Shown piece by piece: positions 12,451-50,520 of a stretch of DNA of 64,000 nucleotides; the first letter of the stretch is position 1, and every line of letters begins with the position of its first letter. The notes beneath the pieces are model-generated. The model saw only the letters and a program-made list of their open reading frames with translations, had not been told where the DNA came from and ran no database searches. The stretch comes from Rhipicephalus microplus (taxonomy: Eukaryota; Arthropoda; Arachnida; Ixodida; Ixodidae). The position numbers and the translations under genes were made by a program. The DNA lies in the NCBI RefSeq assembly GCF_043290135.1, contig NC_134710.1:201618692-201682691 (forward strand). Reading direction: 5' to 3'.

Positions 12451-14690
12451 TAACTACTACCGTACTACAGTACCGAAGCTTCTCGAACACTGCAGGCGTG
12501 CTCTGCGCTGAGAATTGCGTACAGTGTAACGGGGCGATAACGAATCTTCAGGAAAGAACGTTGCGATATGGTGGTTTTGTGATGTTAAACCCGAACAATC
12601 CTAATTGTATCTTTATGTTTGCCGGGCCTGGACGTTCCTGTTTTTTTTTCTTTTAGCGGTAGCAATTATATGAACTCAGTCCGCTGGTTTTTGCCGTCGC
12701 ATTCATGTCCCGCAAATTAGCCACGAAGAAAAACAAAAAACTCGAGAAAAGCATTTTTCGACGCGGGAAATCGTACCAGCGTCCTGTCGCTCCGCATGTG
12801 CGGGGCGTTATAACCACCTGGCCACAGAAGCGCACGTCCTTCAGTATACTAACAGCGAGCTCTTTATCCACACAATTTACCGATGGCAACAAGCCAATCA
12901 CGGGGCATGTCCTCCGAGATTGCACGCTGGCGGGTTACCCGCCGGTGCACCATCTCTGAGGCCGTGCGAGGGAGAGAATTTTTTTTTTTTTTTGTTACCG
13001 AATACGACGTGAAGTGTGCGCTCGCCGTCCCGATCGTGCGATACGTTGACTTATCGACCTGTACTTTGCACTGCGTGAGGTAGTCGCCTGTACGCGCCTA
13101 TTTTGGGACCGGGGCAGTTTGTACAATTAACGATTGCTTTCTCCGTAAGACGTTTCGGTTACAGAGCACAGAAATGTCACTTCGCTCGCTGCAGATTCCC
13201 CGTTTGCAAAAAATCACGTTGTTCAAACACATACAAGTAACAACTGTGGCACTTGTGACTTCGCACTAGTGCTGTGTATACTTGCACGTATGTTTCGTGT
13301 GCCCTTTGTGTTGGAGCAGCATGTTAAGTGTCTAGCTGTGAACGTTGTTAGTATGCGCTCCTCTTGCGTGTGTGCTTTTTGCGCGTCCTTTTTTGCATGA
13401 GCAACGCACTAGAAGTTACCATCGCATCAATTGATTTGCCCGCATTGCAGCGAAACTGTGACTTCACTTTATAACCTTTCGTAGGCAAGATCTGTCACAT
13501 TTTTGCAGCTGTCTTGAAGTAATGTGTATCATAATTTCCTCGCTTTCGAAATTGATTGTAGAGGTTAGTATTGGAAGGAAAATCGGATTACTGTTTTATT
13601 CATCTGTCACGTATTTTTAGGTTGACCTGAAATTTATAGCCTAATTACAAGGCTTGCAACCATAACACTCTTCAATCTGCCTTTCGAGCGATAACCGTTT
13701 GCGTAAGCGATTGGTACCATAGCGCATAAATCGCCCTGGTGGTAGGTCGTTCCAGACGGCAGTTACAGAAGTTATTTTAGTGAAGGCTAAAATCTCTTCT
13801 CTTTTATTCTGCCCTAAATAATTAGAGATGTTTCAGCTGTGAAATGGAAAAGTTAACTGACGTTGTGAGAACGATCTTTTTTTTTGTTTCTTTTTCCAAC
13901 AATATATATAATCGGTTGAATCACTGGTGAGATAGATTTGTTTGAACACACATCCAGCTCATGCAAGATAACAGTGGAAGTGCATGTTTTGCAATTGAGA
14001 GCTTGGTGGTCGCACTGGCCGTACCTCGCGACATCGACCCCAACTTGGTTTCAATGAAAACGACGAACCGTCGCCTATGTCAGGAGTTTGTGTTGGCTGC
14101 CATACAGCGAGATCGTCGGGGGCTTTTGCTGACGAACGCGACACTGGCGCGCTCGTGTCTACCTACGCTGTGCGCGTCACGGTCTAGCGCAGACACGTGG
14201 CCAACTGTGTTTATAAAGATATTCCGTTCTCTTCAAATTTGTCCTGTGTTCTTTGTAATTTTTCCGTATACCGTAAGCGCATCTCAAAACGCAAAGCCTC
14301 TCTAAAACAGAAACTGTGACTGAGGTCTACAGAAACGTCTCCGAATAATTAACTGTCGCGCTCTTGAGCGAACTAGCTTCCCAGCATTCATGAAGGGGTA
14401 TTGCTATTTGTTGCAACAAAAAATGCATCAGTGCTCAATTAACCCAAAGTAAATGAAACAATGTGAATGAAATATTCACCTTCTCTCATACTGACGGGAA
14501 TGAGATTGAGGGATTGACGGGGTAAGTACGTCAAGAGAATTCCGAGTGCTCCAAAACACTGGCAATTGACAGCGTCAATATGTTGTATTGTTTGATGCTC
14601 TTGACAGTGAATTTGCTCTATGTAGGCAAACAGTGATAGTCGTTGTAATTGTGAGCTATGGAGTATACATGAAATACTCCTTTTGCGCAG
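12451..14690. other. No exon recognised upstream of the TBC exon
   Basis: A decayed Ruka 3' end (TATGGTGGTTTTGTGATGTTA, about 12567-12590), a repeat-like block near 12640-12975 and unassigned sequence. No peptide with earlier TBC motifs was found. Confidence 0.5.
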
Positions 14691-38959
<24,269 letters not shown>

Positions 38960-41900
38960 TCGACTTGGACTTGCGCTGGCCGAAGGTTTCTCCATGCTCT
39001 TCGACTGGACGAACGCTGCGTGGACGTGTGTTGAAGTTGTAAGCCAGAATATGTTAGTCTCAGCGTTCTCGCGCGTGTTGTTATAGACACCGAAAAAAAT
39101 GTTTTTTTCATGTTTTATGAAGGAATTGTTATGAAAGAGCGCTGTCTGGCCTCGTGCGTACGAACTCTGCTTCATCAGGATTCCAAAGTGCTGTAAAAAA
39201 TTCAATATCAGCTAAATAGTAGTCATGACACTAAAGCTAACATCCATTACAAGTAGGTTCCAAATTCGACTGGCGTAAAATTACAAATAGGGAATTTCAT
39301 ATAAGTGAACTAAATGTATGCGTTCATGTATTTTTTTTTCTTTTGTACTCCCCTATCTTTCTGCCGCTTTGCTGCTGAATCTATTGTGCTTCAACTAATT
39401 TAGCAGATTTTGTGACTCCCAGATATCAGGCTTATCTTTCACCGTGAATAGCAGGGGTCGGCTACTTGAGGCCCCCGCCACAACGTCAACGCCACCTCCA
39501 TTCTTTCTGTTGTCACTTCCTATATGCAGGCCGACGACCCTGTTTTGACTTAAAATGCGATTTGCGCTTATAACCTGTAGATGTGTGACTGAAACTTGTG
39601 GACATTAGTGCTGGAAATAAACATGATTTTTAACCCACTACCCCCAAATAATGCCACATCGCCAAGCTTGTACGCTTTACCTGCAAAGCCCCCTTCTCCC
39701 TCCTCCACTACATCACTCCTTACGATTTGCCGTCCCGCACTCTGCTGTGTCGGCATCATGCAACTTGTCTCACCGTGTCACTAGGTAGCCGGCCCCTGGT
39801 TTATGGTGGGGGACGCGCAGGATGTGCGCCTTGAGTACGATACTCGGCCACTCAACGCTACGACCTTTCTTCTGTCGTGCGTGTTTCACATACACGCCAT
39901 GCATGTCTGTTGCCAGCCGATTTCAGAAAGCTAGGCAATGATGTAAGCGATGCCTATCTGCGCACTAGGTCGGAATCGTGACGTATATGCATATGTTAAA
40001 TAAGAACGGTGTTTAATCTTAATGAATAAGCAGATGAGTCAGAATAGGGTAGGGTCTTTCAGATGTGTTGTTGGCGTAGCATTTCATCTTCTTCTTAGCT
40101 TTTTTTGTAATTTTGCGTTAAAACAAACAAAGACTAATGTGAATGTATTCACTACTTCTTTCATGTTTCCCATGCCTAATTTGCTAAGTTCTTGTTTTCG
40201 TAAGCTCTGTCTTAAAAATCACATCCCAGCTCTTCTGGCCTTTTTGGCTTATACATACATACTGCATATAGACTGGCTGCCATTCACAATCAGATAATTC
40301 TAGCTTGAGTGTTTTAAAACATATGTCGTGTTCATTTCCGGCGGCAGGAACAGACAGCTCTTCTTGCTGCTCTCTAAAAATTTAAGGTTTTATTTGCCCT
40401 GTTGACACAGACATTGCGCTTTGAAAGAGAAATAGTATCTTGCCATAGACAAAGTCGTGTTAGATCATTTATTCTATCTAAACTTAAAAGAAGCCTTGCC
40501 TCATTCGGAATATATAAATTACAGCTTACTTGTTTAAATATAACCGAAAAGTATTGCAAAATGTAAGACATGAAGGACAGGAGAAAGGTCAGCACGCTGT
40601 CCGCTCTTTTTTGTTCTGAAATTTGGCGCCCTTTTTTCGTCTGAAACTGTCTGTTTAAATGTAGACTAATCACCCCTAAGTGGATTTTTCAACTTGCTTC
40701 GGCGAACTAAAAGGAAAAAAAGGCCCTCGTCGCTACATCACTTATTCGATATTGTGGAAAACTGTGAAGAAGAGAAGTATTGCTGCATCGCCTATTCGGA
40801 AAGTTTTTTGTATTGTATGCTAACAAGTTCACTCCAGCTAACGGGAGCACGGTCTCATTAACGCAGCATTAATAAAACGAATTCTTGAGCAGGGCACTCA
40901 TTCGTTTTCTGAGCAGTTGTGCCGAGCTGTAATTCTGGGAGGAACGGTTTTTCAATGTGACATTTTAGCACCTTTCCTGCTGTTTCACACGAATGTAGCG
41001 AAAATGTGAAATAGAATGTAACTTGGCTGTGTTGTCGCGCACACTGCATCTGTCACAGTGACAGAACGTTGGGATCGTCTTTCTGATTTATGCAGAAATC
41101 ACGTTTTTCCGGTTTTGTGTCACATTCTCCTCACCTACCGCCACTTTTTTAAAATCAAGACGTTGTATTGTGGTCTCGAGCATATTGTCATCAGGCATGA
41201 CTTCCGGGCATGACTGACATATGCACGGAGAGTTGTTGCCTCTGATGTTTCTCTAACCACCTAAAAACCTGAAATCATGAAATTACGCGTCTGAAACTTG
41301 AAGTGTCACCCTGGAGCACTAGTAGGCTTTCATGGCGGCAGCGCAAGGGTATACATACACGCACAAAACTTGATAATGAAATAAAAAGAAGTGACAGCAT
41401 GTATCGTTAACCAGTAATAATTTGTTTAGATATAGAAGTAAAATATTTAATAAGGTAAGTTAACTGCGACGTGATTGCAACGCAAGTGTGGTTTATCAAT
41501 TAATGTTGGCGAAATTGCTAGTATGAAGCGCCCAATAATCAAGTGTAAATGAAAGAAGGAGAAAAATAGCGAACAAATTGGAATATACAAACGCGTGCTG
41601 AGAATACCAGAGCAGTGAAAACGCAGGCCCGTATAGCTAGGGGCCTCCACTCCCTTCAAAATTCGAATGAATGGGTGTGTTTTACCCAGAACCTATAACA
41701 AAAAAGGGCTTTTATCAAGCCTTTCAACAATTACCTCCCTCCTTGAAAAATATTCCTGGCTTTGGACCTGGAATGACGTATATGCAAAGCGAGCATATAC
41801 ATGCCTCATTTGAGGTACATCAGTGTCCCTCTGCATATCTGCAGTACAGTTGGAATAACACTTATCTATATATAGTCGGATATAATTGAAGAATTCCGGG

Positions 41901-42480
41901 GAAGCCCAGCCGATCACTCCCGTGACTAAAGAGGTAGCTCCGCTCATGCACTAGACAATGTTCTCCGAAGGCCAGTAACCCCGCCTTTTGAGAAACGGCC
42001 GGCTGTCTCAAGGCGTTTGTCCGGTGTGCGTGCTCATTGGGGTATACATCCGGCAAATGCCGCAGAATTCCAAAGTTGTATCAGAATATAGAGTCGTAGA
42101 GGGCGCGGCTGTAGACGCTGGCGTGGTCTGCAGCTGCCACCTCGCGCTATAGCTACAAGCTTCCTTGTCCGGGCTACAGGAGCACCACGCACGCACTTCC
42201 AAGTGCGCGTGTGCCACTCCTGTATTTCGGCCGTGGAAGCTCGTGCTTGAAACGCTTGTTATCATCATGGCGTCGGTCTCTGCTTACGTTTGTTAAAAAA
42301 AAACTGCACCAGATGTGGCTGATTGGCTGCTCTAGACAAGAGTGACTCCGACTGTTCGTGTCTCATCTATATGATGTATACATAGCATGCAAAGCTAATC
42401 ATCAGGTTAGAGTCCCTTCGGTTACCTGCAACAGAATAGATGGCTGACAAACAGTGCGGTCCCTTTGATTTTGTTAAAGC
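38960..42480. other. 3' flank of the gene, nothing recognised
   Basis: Only short unconvincing open frames. The first part probably holds the 3' untranslated region. Confidence 0.5.
39616..39621 (+). promoter_or_regulatory. Possible poly(A) signal of the TBC/propeller gene
   Basis: An AATAAA hexamer about 660 bases after the stop codon. The stretch between shows no other feature. Position alone supports it. Confidence 0.3.
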
Positions 42481-42499
42481 ATGTTTTCATTAACTTTGC

Positions 42500-42690
42500 G
42501 TACAGTCCACCACAGAAGTTTACGCACCATGTGAACGTACAGCCAAGAACTTCTTCGCGACATTTATGCTACTTAAGCATTGATAGGCAGCGACTCTACG
42601 TCCAAGAAGCACCCCTCCCTGATTCGATGAACTGGCTGTTTTCCCCCTGGCCACGACTGCTTTCCACGTTTCACTTTTTGACGCGGTGCG
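42500..42690. repeat. Dispersed repeat, partner at about 26170-26345
   Basis: CACCATGTGAACGTACAGCC, CTTCTTCGCGACATT and CCTGGCCACGACTGC blocks match the first copy in order. Confidence 0.55.
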
Positions 42691-43019
42691 TTCTTCGGCT
42701 GCCGTGGCTAGGGTGCCTCGATGTGCTCCTCCGGAAAAGTGTGAAGACACTGTTTTTGTGGACGCCATATTGGTTCAAACGTTCACGTTCACTGGTATTG
42801 CCTGGCGTGTAGAAAGGGATCGCTTTCAGCAAAATGCGCGGTAGTTTGGCTCAGTTTATTCTTACTTCATTTAGGGCTTGCACATATAATGTTAGTAACA
42901 AATATATCAGGCCCTAATGATTACGCAACAAAGATTTGATGGTGAAATCAAGGCATTTAAAGCGCATCTATTGTTCTGTCTATCTCACTTGTAGCATAGG
43001 TGCTGGTGCTCTCGTGGCC

Positions 43020-43560
43020 CATTGATTAATTTGGCGAGTACCAAAATTGACATGACATGATAAGAGCACGTGCAGAACATAAATGACTGCTCATTACGTG
43101 AAAATTATGATGTGTCTGTAATGTATGCCATGACATACGTGACATGGTCAAGGAGCTACAATGGCCGTTTGGTGAATTTCATGTATACCAAATTGTCATG
43201 GTGTGATAACAGTATGATGAAAATATACATGACGGCGATTAACACCAAAACCTTGTCATGCATGTCTATAGGCTATGACATACATGACCCGGTCATGGAG
43301 CTCTTACGTCAGTATGATTAACTTGATGTGTACCAAAATTTACACGGTACAATTGGAGCGTATTGCCAGCATGAATGACTGGCCATAACAAGAAAATCAT
43401 GTCATTGATGACATGTGCGCCAAGACACACATAATATTCTAATGGCCGTTTTATTAACTTTATGTATAGCAAAATTGGCAGAATATGATAACAGCGTAGA
43501 ATTAAAAAAAATGTTTGGTCATAACAACAAACAAATGTCATGTATGCTATGACATATTCA
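43020..43560 (+). repeat. Tandem repeat, unit about 145 bp
   Basis: Blocks such as CTATGACATACATGACCCGG, ATGGCCGTTT and CATGTATACCAAA recur at 136-145 base spacing, giving about four units. The reverse complement of these blocks occurs in the array at 28095-28800. Confidence 0.8.
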
Positions 43561-43760
43561 GGGTGTCTCCCAGTTATCTTTAGCCAGAGTTTAAAAATAT
43601 GCCGTCACACGCGACCAAGATGCGCCCGTATACATGTTACTGACCATTGTCTGCAGCGAATCGGACTATTTTTTGTGGCCTGATCAATTGTCTAATTATT
43701 TTTTTTAATTAGACCCTTTTAACTAACTAAAGAAACGAAAATGGGTCGAAATTTCCATGA
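43560..43760. mobile_element. Possible DNA-transposon-derived repeat
   Basis: CAGGGTGTCTCCCAG at the edge of the tandem array resembles the end of a common arthropod repeat. The other end was not located. Confidence 0.25.
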
Positions 43761-44181
43761 GTTGTAGATTTGTTAGTAAAACGCCCGATTAGACTGTTTC
43801 CAACTTTATGTCTGTTTATTAGTGTTTTTCCACCAACTACAAATGTCCGTGAAATACAAAAAGTAAAAGTTTCGCCAAAAGGGCGAGGAAATTAGTGCGA
43901 TGGCAACATATTCGAATGTTTAACGAAGCAAGGCTCGCATCCGATCTCACGTAAATTAAAAAAAAAACGTCGGTGTTAAGGACACCGCCGCTAAAGGTAC
44001 ACTGTTGGCACCGTTTTTTTTTTTTTGTGTTGAGAATACAGCCCATAGAAGCTCCCACCTGCTGTGGGTGCACAAGGCGCGCGCTGATTGTAGCCTCGAT
44101 AGCGCAGGTCCCATAAGCACCCCCGCCCCCACCCCTCTGTGTCGCGCGCGCGGCCGGAGTCCCCGGCCACTGTCCCCACTG

Positions 44182-44230
44182 TCACCACTGTCATGAACCG
44201 GTGCTTCGCACCGGTTCATGACAGTGGTGA
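44182..44230. repeat. Perfect 23-bp inverted repeat
   Basis: Arms at 44182-44204 and 44208-44230 pair exactly around the triloop TTC. Confidence 0.92.
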
Positions 44231-44255
44231 GTAGTCACAGCGGTTATTGCTTTTG

Positions 44256-44442
44256 AGGCGGATTGACTTATATGTGAGGTTTAACGTCCCAAAATCACCA
44301 TAAGATTATGAGTGACGCCATAGTGGAGGGCTCCGGAAGTTTCGACCACCTGGGCTTCTTTAACGTGCACCCAAATTTGACCTAGAGGGCCTACAGCATT
44401 TTCGCCTCCACCGAAAATGCAGCCGCCGCAGCTGGGATGCAA
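44256..44442 (-). mobile_element. Ruka-like SINE, head truncated
   Basis: The 3' end and body are present (TTTAACGTCCCAAAATCACC, CTTTAACGTGCACCCAAAT), ending at GCCGCAGCTGGGATGC. The A box is missing. Confidence 0.85.
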
Positions 44443-44809
44443 AGAATGGATCTGAATATGACAGAAACAAGGGGTTTACAATATTGTTCCAGGGCAAGCC
44501 TATGCACCGCCCGACACTTTCGAACCATTAAGGTTGCCAGGTGGCGTGGAGTCTTTCAAAAGGTGTGTCCACCCTGGAAACAGAGGCGAGCGCTCATCGA
44601 GACGCCCTACTCATGACGGCTATGTCGGCTGTCACGACGGCTCACGTGGAAGAACGGTGTTTTGACACTATTTTAACGCAGTATAGCTCTGTATTAGTGT
44701 TGAGCTAATTCTGGTGAATTGACACGTAGGCACCCTAGCCGTGGCTATACGTGCTTCTGTGCGTCTGTCTGGAGAGTAGTCTATCGGCAAAACTGTCATA
44801 AGTCAAACT

Positions 44810-45090
44810 TTTTCTTGCAAAGTGGTATGTAGCCAACAGCACACCGCTCGAAGCCCGCCGTCGTAGCTTCGATTCTGCTATAGAGTAGATATGTGGCGCT
44901 CATGCCGAACGCGCTTTGCGTCAAAACAACGAACTAATAATGTTCTGTGCGGCTATACAAAAATAATAAGCCAGTAAAAATAACTAGGAGGCTCGTTTCC
45001 GGCCTAGCGCTGCGGTCGATGGTAGATGGCGTGGACATGTTGTTTGGTACGTGCTCTCGTGGTTGGTAGACTTTAACGGTTGACTGTACG
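44810..45090. repeat. Dispersed repeat, partner at 27050-27450
   Basis: Uninterrupted version of the repeat that carries a SINE at 27233-27312. Confidence 0.6.
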
Positions 45091-45099
45091 TTCTTATGT

Positions 45100-48000
45100 G
45101 GTCTTCAAGTCTTGTTAAGCCGTGTTTAGTCGTGCCAAGTTTCCTGGCAGTTTCAGTTCAGGGAAGCGTAATTGTGAAGCTGACAGCAACTGAGATCCGT
45201 CGTCGCGTCTTGTCACCCCTTTCTTCAGCTGCTGTCGTTTTTTTTTTTTTTGGTTATCAGGGCACAGGGTTACCAGTGGTCTGCCATTCTGTCGTGTCGT
45301 GCATGACAAGTGCCTATCGCATCGAAGTTTAACTAAACCAATAGTAACTTGTCATAATGTTACAGAACATTCCACATATCAAATTTTTAATGCGAACTTG
45401 ATGCTGGCGTGTTATTCTCGTTGCGTAATGGGTTCTCATATTTATGTGGAGTAGGTCGCTGAGTAGTGGGGCCTTCCACATTTGACAAGGTTTGTTCTCG
45501 TTGCAGGATATGTGTGATAGCATGAGTAAAAAAATCTTTTCCACACAATTTTAATGAGGCTCGCGGTAGTTGTAGATGTCGCAAACAGTCCCGTACTAGC
45601 TGTAACACTCACGAAGGATCTATTTGAATGAAACCGGATAGCTTCTTGTGTAGCCTGAAACTGTCTGCATGCTTCTAAAAGCAATGTGCTAAAAATTTCA
45701 TCAATCTCTTACTAAGTAGTTTCGCATTTCTCACGAATAATCCGCGCTTTTATTGCTAATTTATATATTGTATGCACAAGGTGGTACTTTCATAAAGTCA
45801 CTCCTCAACTTTTTTCTTTTTTTAAGTGCCTTCGCTGGCGTTATGATCCTAGTTTGGAATGACTGGTACCTTCGATATTCTAAGCACTTTCTTGTCATCA
45901 TATTTTTCACCCTACGGAGTGGCTTTTTAGTTTGTTTGTCTTTTCGGCGCCTAATACATATCGTCGGTTGCGCTTACCCACACACGGAGGGAGGTGGTGT
46001 CGAAGTAGAGAAAGCCTGGGCAAGAGGTCAAGAAAATTGAACACATTTTTGAACGACCTTTTTGCGCAGTGAGGTGGACTTCTCGTTCCAAGATCGGGTG
46101 TTGCTAGACGATCACGCACATTAACCGTGACTCAGACGAGCTCAATGCTTAGGAGCGACTGCAGGGTACTTGCCAGGCTTGCACCACATGGGAAAGAATA
46201 ATTTATTTAAGGTGAAGAAGCTCGGCTGTTAAGGGCACCACCCTTTCTGCATATTTTTCTTGAAAAAGAAAAGAGAGACTACTGCAGCCTTTCATCACTA
46301 AATGTAAGATATTCCGCCCAATAATGAGGGAGGGGTGGTAGTAAGAAATCAACAGAAAGCAGCAGCCCACATGGTTTAGCAATATTACTGTAAATAAAAC
46401 GTCTCCACATACAGTAACAACATTGCAATAAAGCTGATCATAACTTACCAGCTTGCGGAATGAAAAATTGAAGCAGTTTTCTCACCAGGGATCAGAAAAA
46501 CACTTTTTTCCATCCGCCTAATATACTTTGCTTTGTTCGGAAGCTAGAATGCACATTAGGCAGAGCATCCCGCCTGCATTATTTTTTATTCTGTAACAAT
46601 AATAAAAGCCCATGACACATGTCGAGATCAGTATTCTCAATTATCCTGAAGTTCCTTGCCTGTTCAGAAAGAAAACATAGAGGGAATTCTGAACAGTCAT
46701 TCGCGTATGAACTGCTTATATTAACTATCCAGGACGCTTTTTATGGGTCATTTGACAGCTTTGCTCTTCAGGTCTACTAAAGCTTATGTCCACTAAATAT
46801 TACGTAGGCCTGGTGCTCCTAACTTTTGTTTTTTGTCTGGTTTTGAGGGTTTTTATGTCCACTTTTGCAAATGATTACTTTATTTTTTTATATAGGTGAT
46901 GACTTTGAATCTATGGTTACATCAGTACTTACCTGGTGCACCGGGCGCCTGTCAAGGTACCTGTCCTACGGTGGTTTGTCCCTAAGAATCGTTACACTCG
47001 AGGGAAGGGTATGACTGCTTTAGTCTATAACGGCTCCACTATACAGCAAGCGTGTAGTGTGACTTCTAGAAAAAGGCAAGCAAATCTGTCTTTTTGTACA
47101 GGGGTGATCGTGTATAAATTGTTTTTCTAGTACACACCACGCTACGATTGTTTTGCGATAACACGAAAGACAAAAAAGGAGAATTTATGAAGACTTTTGC
47201 AATAAAGCTAGGAAGCTGTAGGTTGCTTTACTTACATTAGTAAGCGAACAATTTGAATTAAATGCAAGTAGGCTGAGTTTTACGAAAGAATTGCCCCAGA
47301 TTGATCAAATACAACTTCTAGATATTTCCTTAACGTTTCAGAAGAACCACGTGTGCTGACAACATTCTCTGAGATCTTCGAAACCACTGTTAAGCTTCTC
47401 GACGAAATGCTCAAAGATAATAAAATAAAGTAGTGTAGCCATGCTATGCCTTAGGTGTTCTCTCACTAAGTCGTGTGAGCACAAAATGAGTGCCAGATAT
47501 AATGCACAGGTTAGGCGTCTTTTATGTGTAAATTATCCTCTTGTGGCTGTGGCCACTATGACTGTACATTTGAAGAAATTCGTTATATTAAGTCCGACCA
47601 TGGTTGCATAAAGCACAAGTAACAAGCGTGTCGTAGGTGTTTCTCACATTTTTTGCGTATTTCCAAGGCTGAAAAAAGTGGAAGGTAGATACGGCGTTAA
47701 TGTTGTTTCTACGGCTGCCATTAAGCTAGGCAAGATGTGTGTCGTCGTGCTTCGAAATAATAAACTGGTGATAGATAAGAAGCAGACTGACATTTGTTTC
47801 GTCATACTAACAAACCTGTTGATTGTCATGCGTGCGTAGTGTGTAAGATTCCGTTTAGCCATGGCCGCTTCTACGTAGGTCACTGTACCAACCAGAGATT
47901 AATTGACAGAGCACTAAATGGAAGCTCACCATCGAATCTATTTTTACCTTGTTGAGAGTGTAAGGGCACGTCGAAATTCAATGAATTCTCGGTCTAGGCA

Positions 48001-48780
48001 CAAGAAAAGAGTAACGCGCATAATTATTGAAGATTGTCATGCTGATAATATAATAGTGCATGTGTGAGTCAACCATCAATTAACTTGCATATAGAAGAAA
48101 GAGTGTCCTTTATGTAGCATGCGTGCCGGACTGATAGGTATCGCCTCTTACTTGGACATGCACAGATAAGTTATTGTTTTTATACTTTATTTTCTGCCGT
48201 TGAGCGCCTTCTTCAGCTTTTACTGAACGTTTAGTATGGCTTGACTTCTCTCGTTGCGTGTTTGCACGCTTTGTGTCTTTGTCCAGAATTCTGCGGTCAC
48301 TTTTTCACATTACAAAGCTTCAGCGCGCTCAGTGAAACAGATGCGGGACCCTATATCCTTTGCGCACCGTTGGTTTTTCTTTATCGACTTTCTGGCAAAC
48401 GTTTTTTTTCCTCACTTTTGAACAACGAATGACAACTTCGCACTGCATAGATATTATTACAAACGGTAGATAGATATCTGAAAACAGAAAGCTGTGACGT
48501 AATACATAACAGAAAAAAGTAGTCGGTTCTTCGTCATAATGCAAAAAATTTTGTCAGAGTGCATATAACATGTTTGAAGGTCTTCACAGCTTATCTTCAT
48601 TATTAAAACGTACTACCAATGTTTTAGAAAAAAAATATTACATTAAATTACGTACCAAGGAAACATCAAAGACAAACTCTTGTTTACTTTTGATTTATGA
48701 GTCATCATTTCAAACCTTCCCTGTTTATCGTTTCGCTGTTTCAGTTTATTCAGTTTCAGTTTATTCATTCATTTATTCAA
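45100..48780. other. Nothing recognised
   Basis: AT-rich sequence without exons or transposon domains that I can identify. Confidence 0.5.
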
Positions 48781-48812
48781 AATACAAAATTTGTAGAATG
48801 TAGTATGCAGAC

Positions 48813-48851
48813 GAGGGTCCCAAAGTCAAGCGACTGCACTGGGACCCTCGG
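48813..48851 (-). repeat. 3'-terminal hairpin of the LINE
   Basis: CGAGGGTCCCA and TGGGACCCTCG pair perfectly around 17 bases, just before the 3' tail. Confidence 0.85.
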
Positions 48852-49216
48852 TTAACAATAAAAGTAAAATAATAATTATAACAGCACGTAAAATACGCAA
48901 CATAAGTGAAAAGTAAACAGTGAACTTACATAAAATAACATCAAGTAAACAAAGAAGGCAGTCAGAATGCGACACAAGAACAATAGTAATAAGTTATACA
49001 AGTAAAACATAATCACGCCATAAAGCAATAATCTAAATTTGCAAAGGCTTACCAATTTCATGTCCGGATACATAACAATCGTTAAGTAATCATCGTTGTC
49101 AACCTAGTTATGCAAGATGAAGTTTTTAAGTTCACGTTTGAATGCATGAAAAGATGATGATGATTTTAGTGTATAGGACAGGTTATTCCACAATTTAATG
49201 ACCGCGAAGGCGGACG

Positions 49217-50254
49217 TCATTTTGCCATAATCGGTGTTACATTTAGGTAAAAGGAAGTTGTGACTGTGGGCGAATGTAGTGCTATTGATGTTAGTGAGTA
49301 AACTAGCATCGATAAATCAAACACAAGTTGTTTGTTAAGTTGTTTATATAACAATATGATTAAGTGAAAATTAAATAAGCCAGACACAGTAAGAATACAG
49401 TTAGCCTGAAGGAGCGGGGTAGCATTAGAATAAAATGAACTGTTGGTAATAATGCGAATGACCTGATTCTGAATGTGCTGTACAGACGAAATATGAGTGT
49501 TATATGTATTTCCCCATGATGTGATGTCATAGGTGATGTGACTATGTATGAATGCAAAGTATAAAGACAATAAGGCTTCAAGTGAAAAAAAAGGATGAGA
49601 TTTGATGAGTGATCTTATACCAAATGCTGTTTTTTGTTTGACGTAAAGAATGTGATTGGTGAACTTTAAATGAGGGTCTAATATTACGCCCAGAAAACAC
49701 ACACAGTTAGACGCAGGAATGAAATGATTGTCAATGAACACTTGTGGAATGAAAGGTAGCATTTTTTGTGATGTTTTAAAAACCATGAACTGAGTTTTGA
49801 GTGGGTTTAAAATTAAGTTGTTTAAGCGACACCATTCAACGACATTAGTCAGTTCTTTATTCAACATATTGATCAGAGTAGGTAATGATTTATGCGAGAT
49901 GGAAATGGTCGTATCATCAGCGTAAAGAATAACTTTAGAATCTTGAAGGCAGTCAGGCAAATCATTAATATAGATACAAAACGGTAAGGGTCCAAGAATG
50001 GAACCCTGTGGGACCCCTTGATTATATATTTTAACATTAGAATTAACCCCCCCAATGCAGACTGATTGTTCACGATCAAGAAGGTAGTTTTTTATGAAGG
50101 TCAAGGATGGGCCAGTGATACCCAAGGACTCCAACTTGCTGAATAAAATATTATGACTAATGGTATCAAAGGCTTTCGTGAAATCAAGAAATACAGACCC
50201 TGTGAAATTACCGTTGTCGATGGACGTTTTCAAGAAATCGGTTAATGATAGCAA
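49217..50254 (-). pseudogene. LINE reverse transcriptase fragment, 345 codons open
   Basis: The frame shows, in order, the conserved finger/palm blocks: FLDFTKAFDTISHNILFSKL, GVPQGSILGPLPFCIYINDL, the catalytic VILYADDTTI and NPLKTQFMVF, then FLGVILDPHLKF (normally 'YLGV.LD..L.F'). The YADD catalytic pair is intact. Upstream, frame breaks and a missing endonuclease make it a dead fragment. Product: RNA-dependent DNA polymerase of a CR1/L2/Jockey-like element. Confidence 0.88.
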
Positions 50255-50520
50255 TGCTAAATTCGTAGAACTACTAGCCCTGAAACCGAATTGACAAGGC
50301 TTTAGCAGCTTAAATTTATTAAGGTACTTGTTAATACGTTTCAGAAATAATTTTTCAATAAGTTTGCTGATGGAAGACGGAATAGAAATAGGGCGGTAGT
50401 TACGGACATCTGTCGTATCACCTTTTTTTGTGTACTGGGGTTAACTTGGCTTTTTTCAGTGAGCTCGGAAATATACCATGTTTAAAATCGATTATTAAAA
50501 GATCGAATAATAAAAGATAC

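Larger units (their letters stand above)
48730..50520 (-). mobile_element. LINE (CR1/L2-like), 5'-truncated
   Basis: From about 50510 the minus strand reads the reverse transcriptase (with frame breaks near 50260-50450), then a C-terminal end, a 3' region with a perfect 11-bp hairpin at 48813-48851, and an AATAAATGAATGAATAAAC-type tail at about 48740-48785. The endonuclease is missing. Confidence 0.8.

Noticed and set aside
13961..14305. An upstream exon of the TBC gene
   Set aside because: The 114-codon frame shows no TBC motif and no matching splice phase into 14691.
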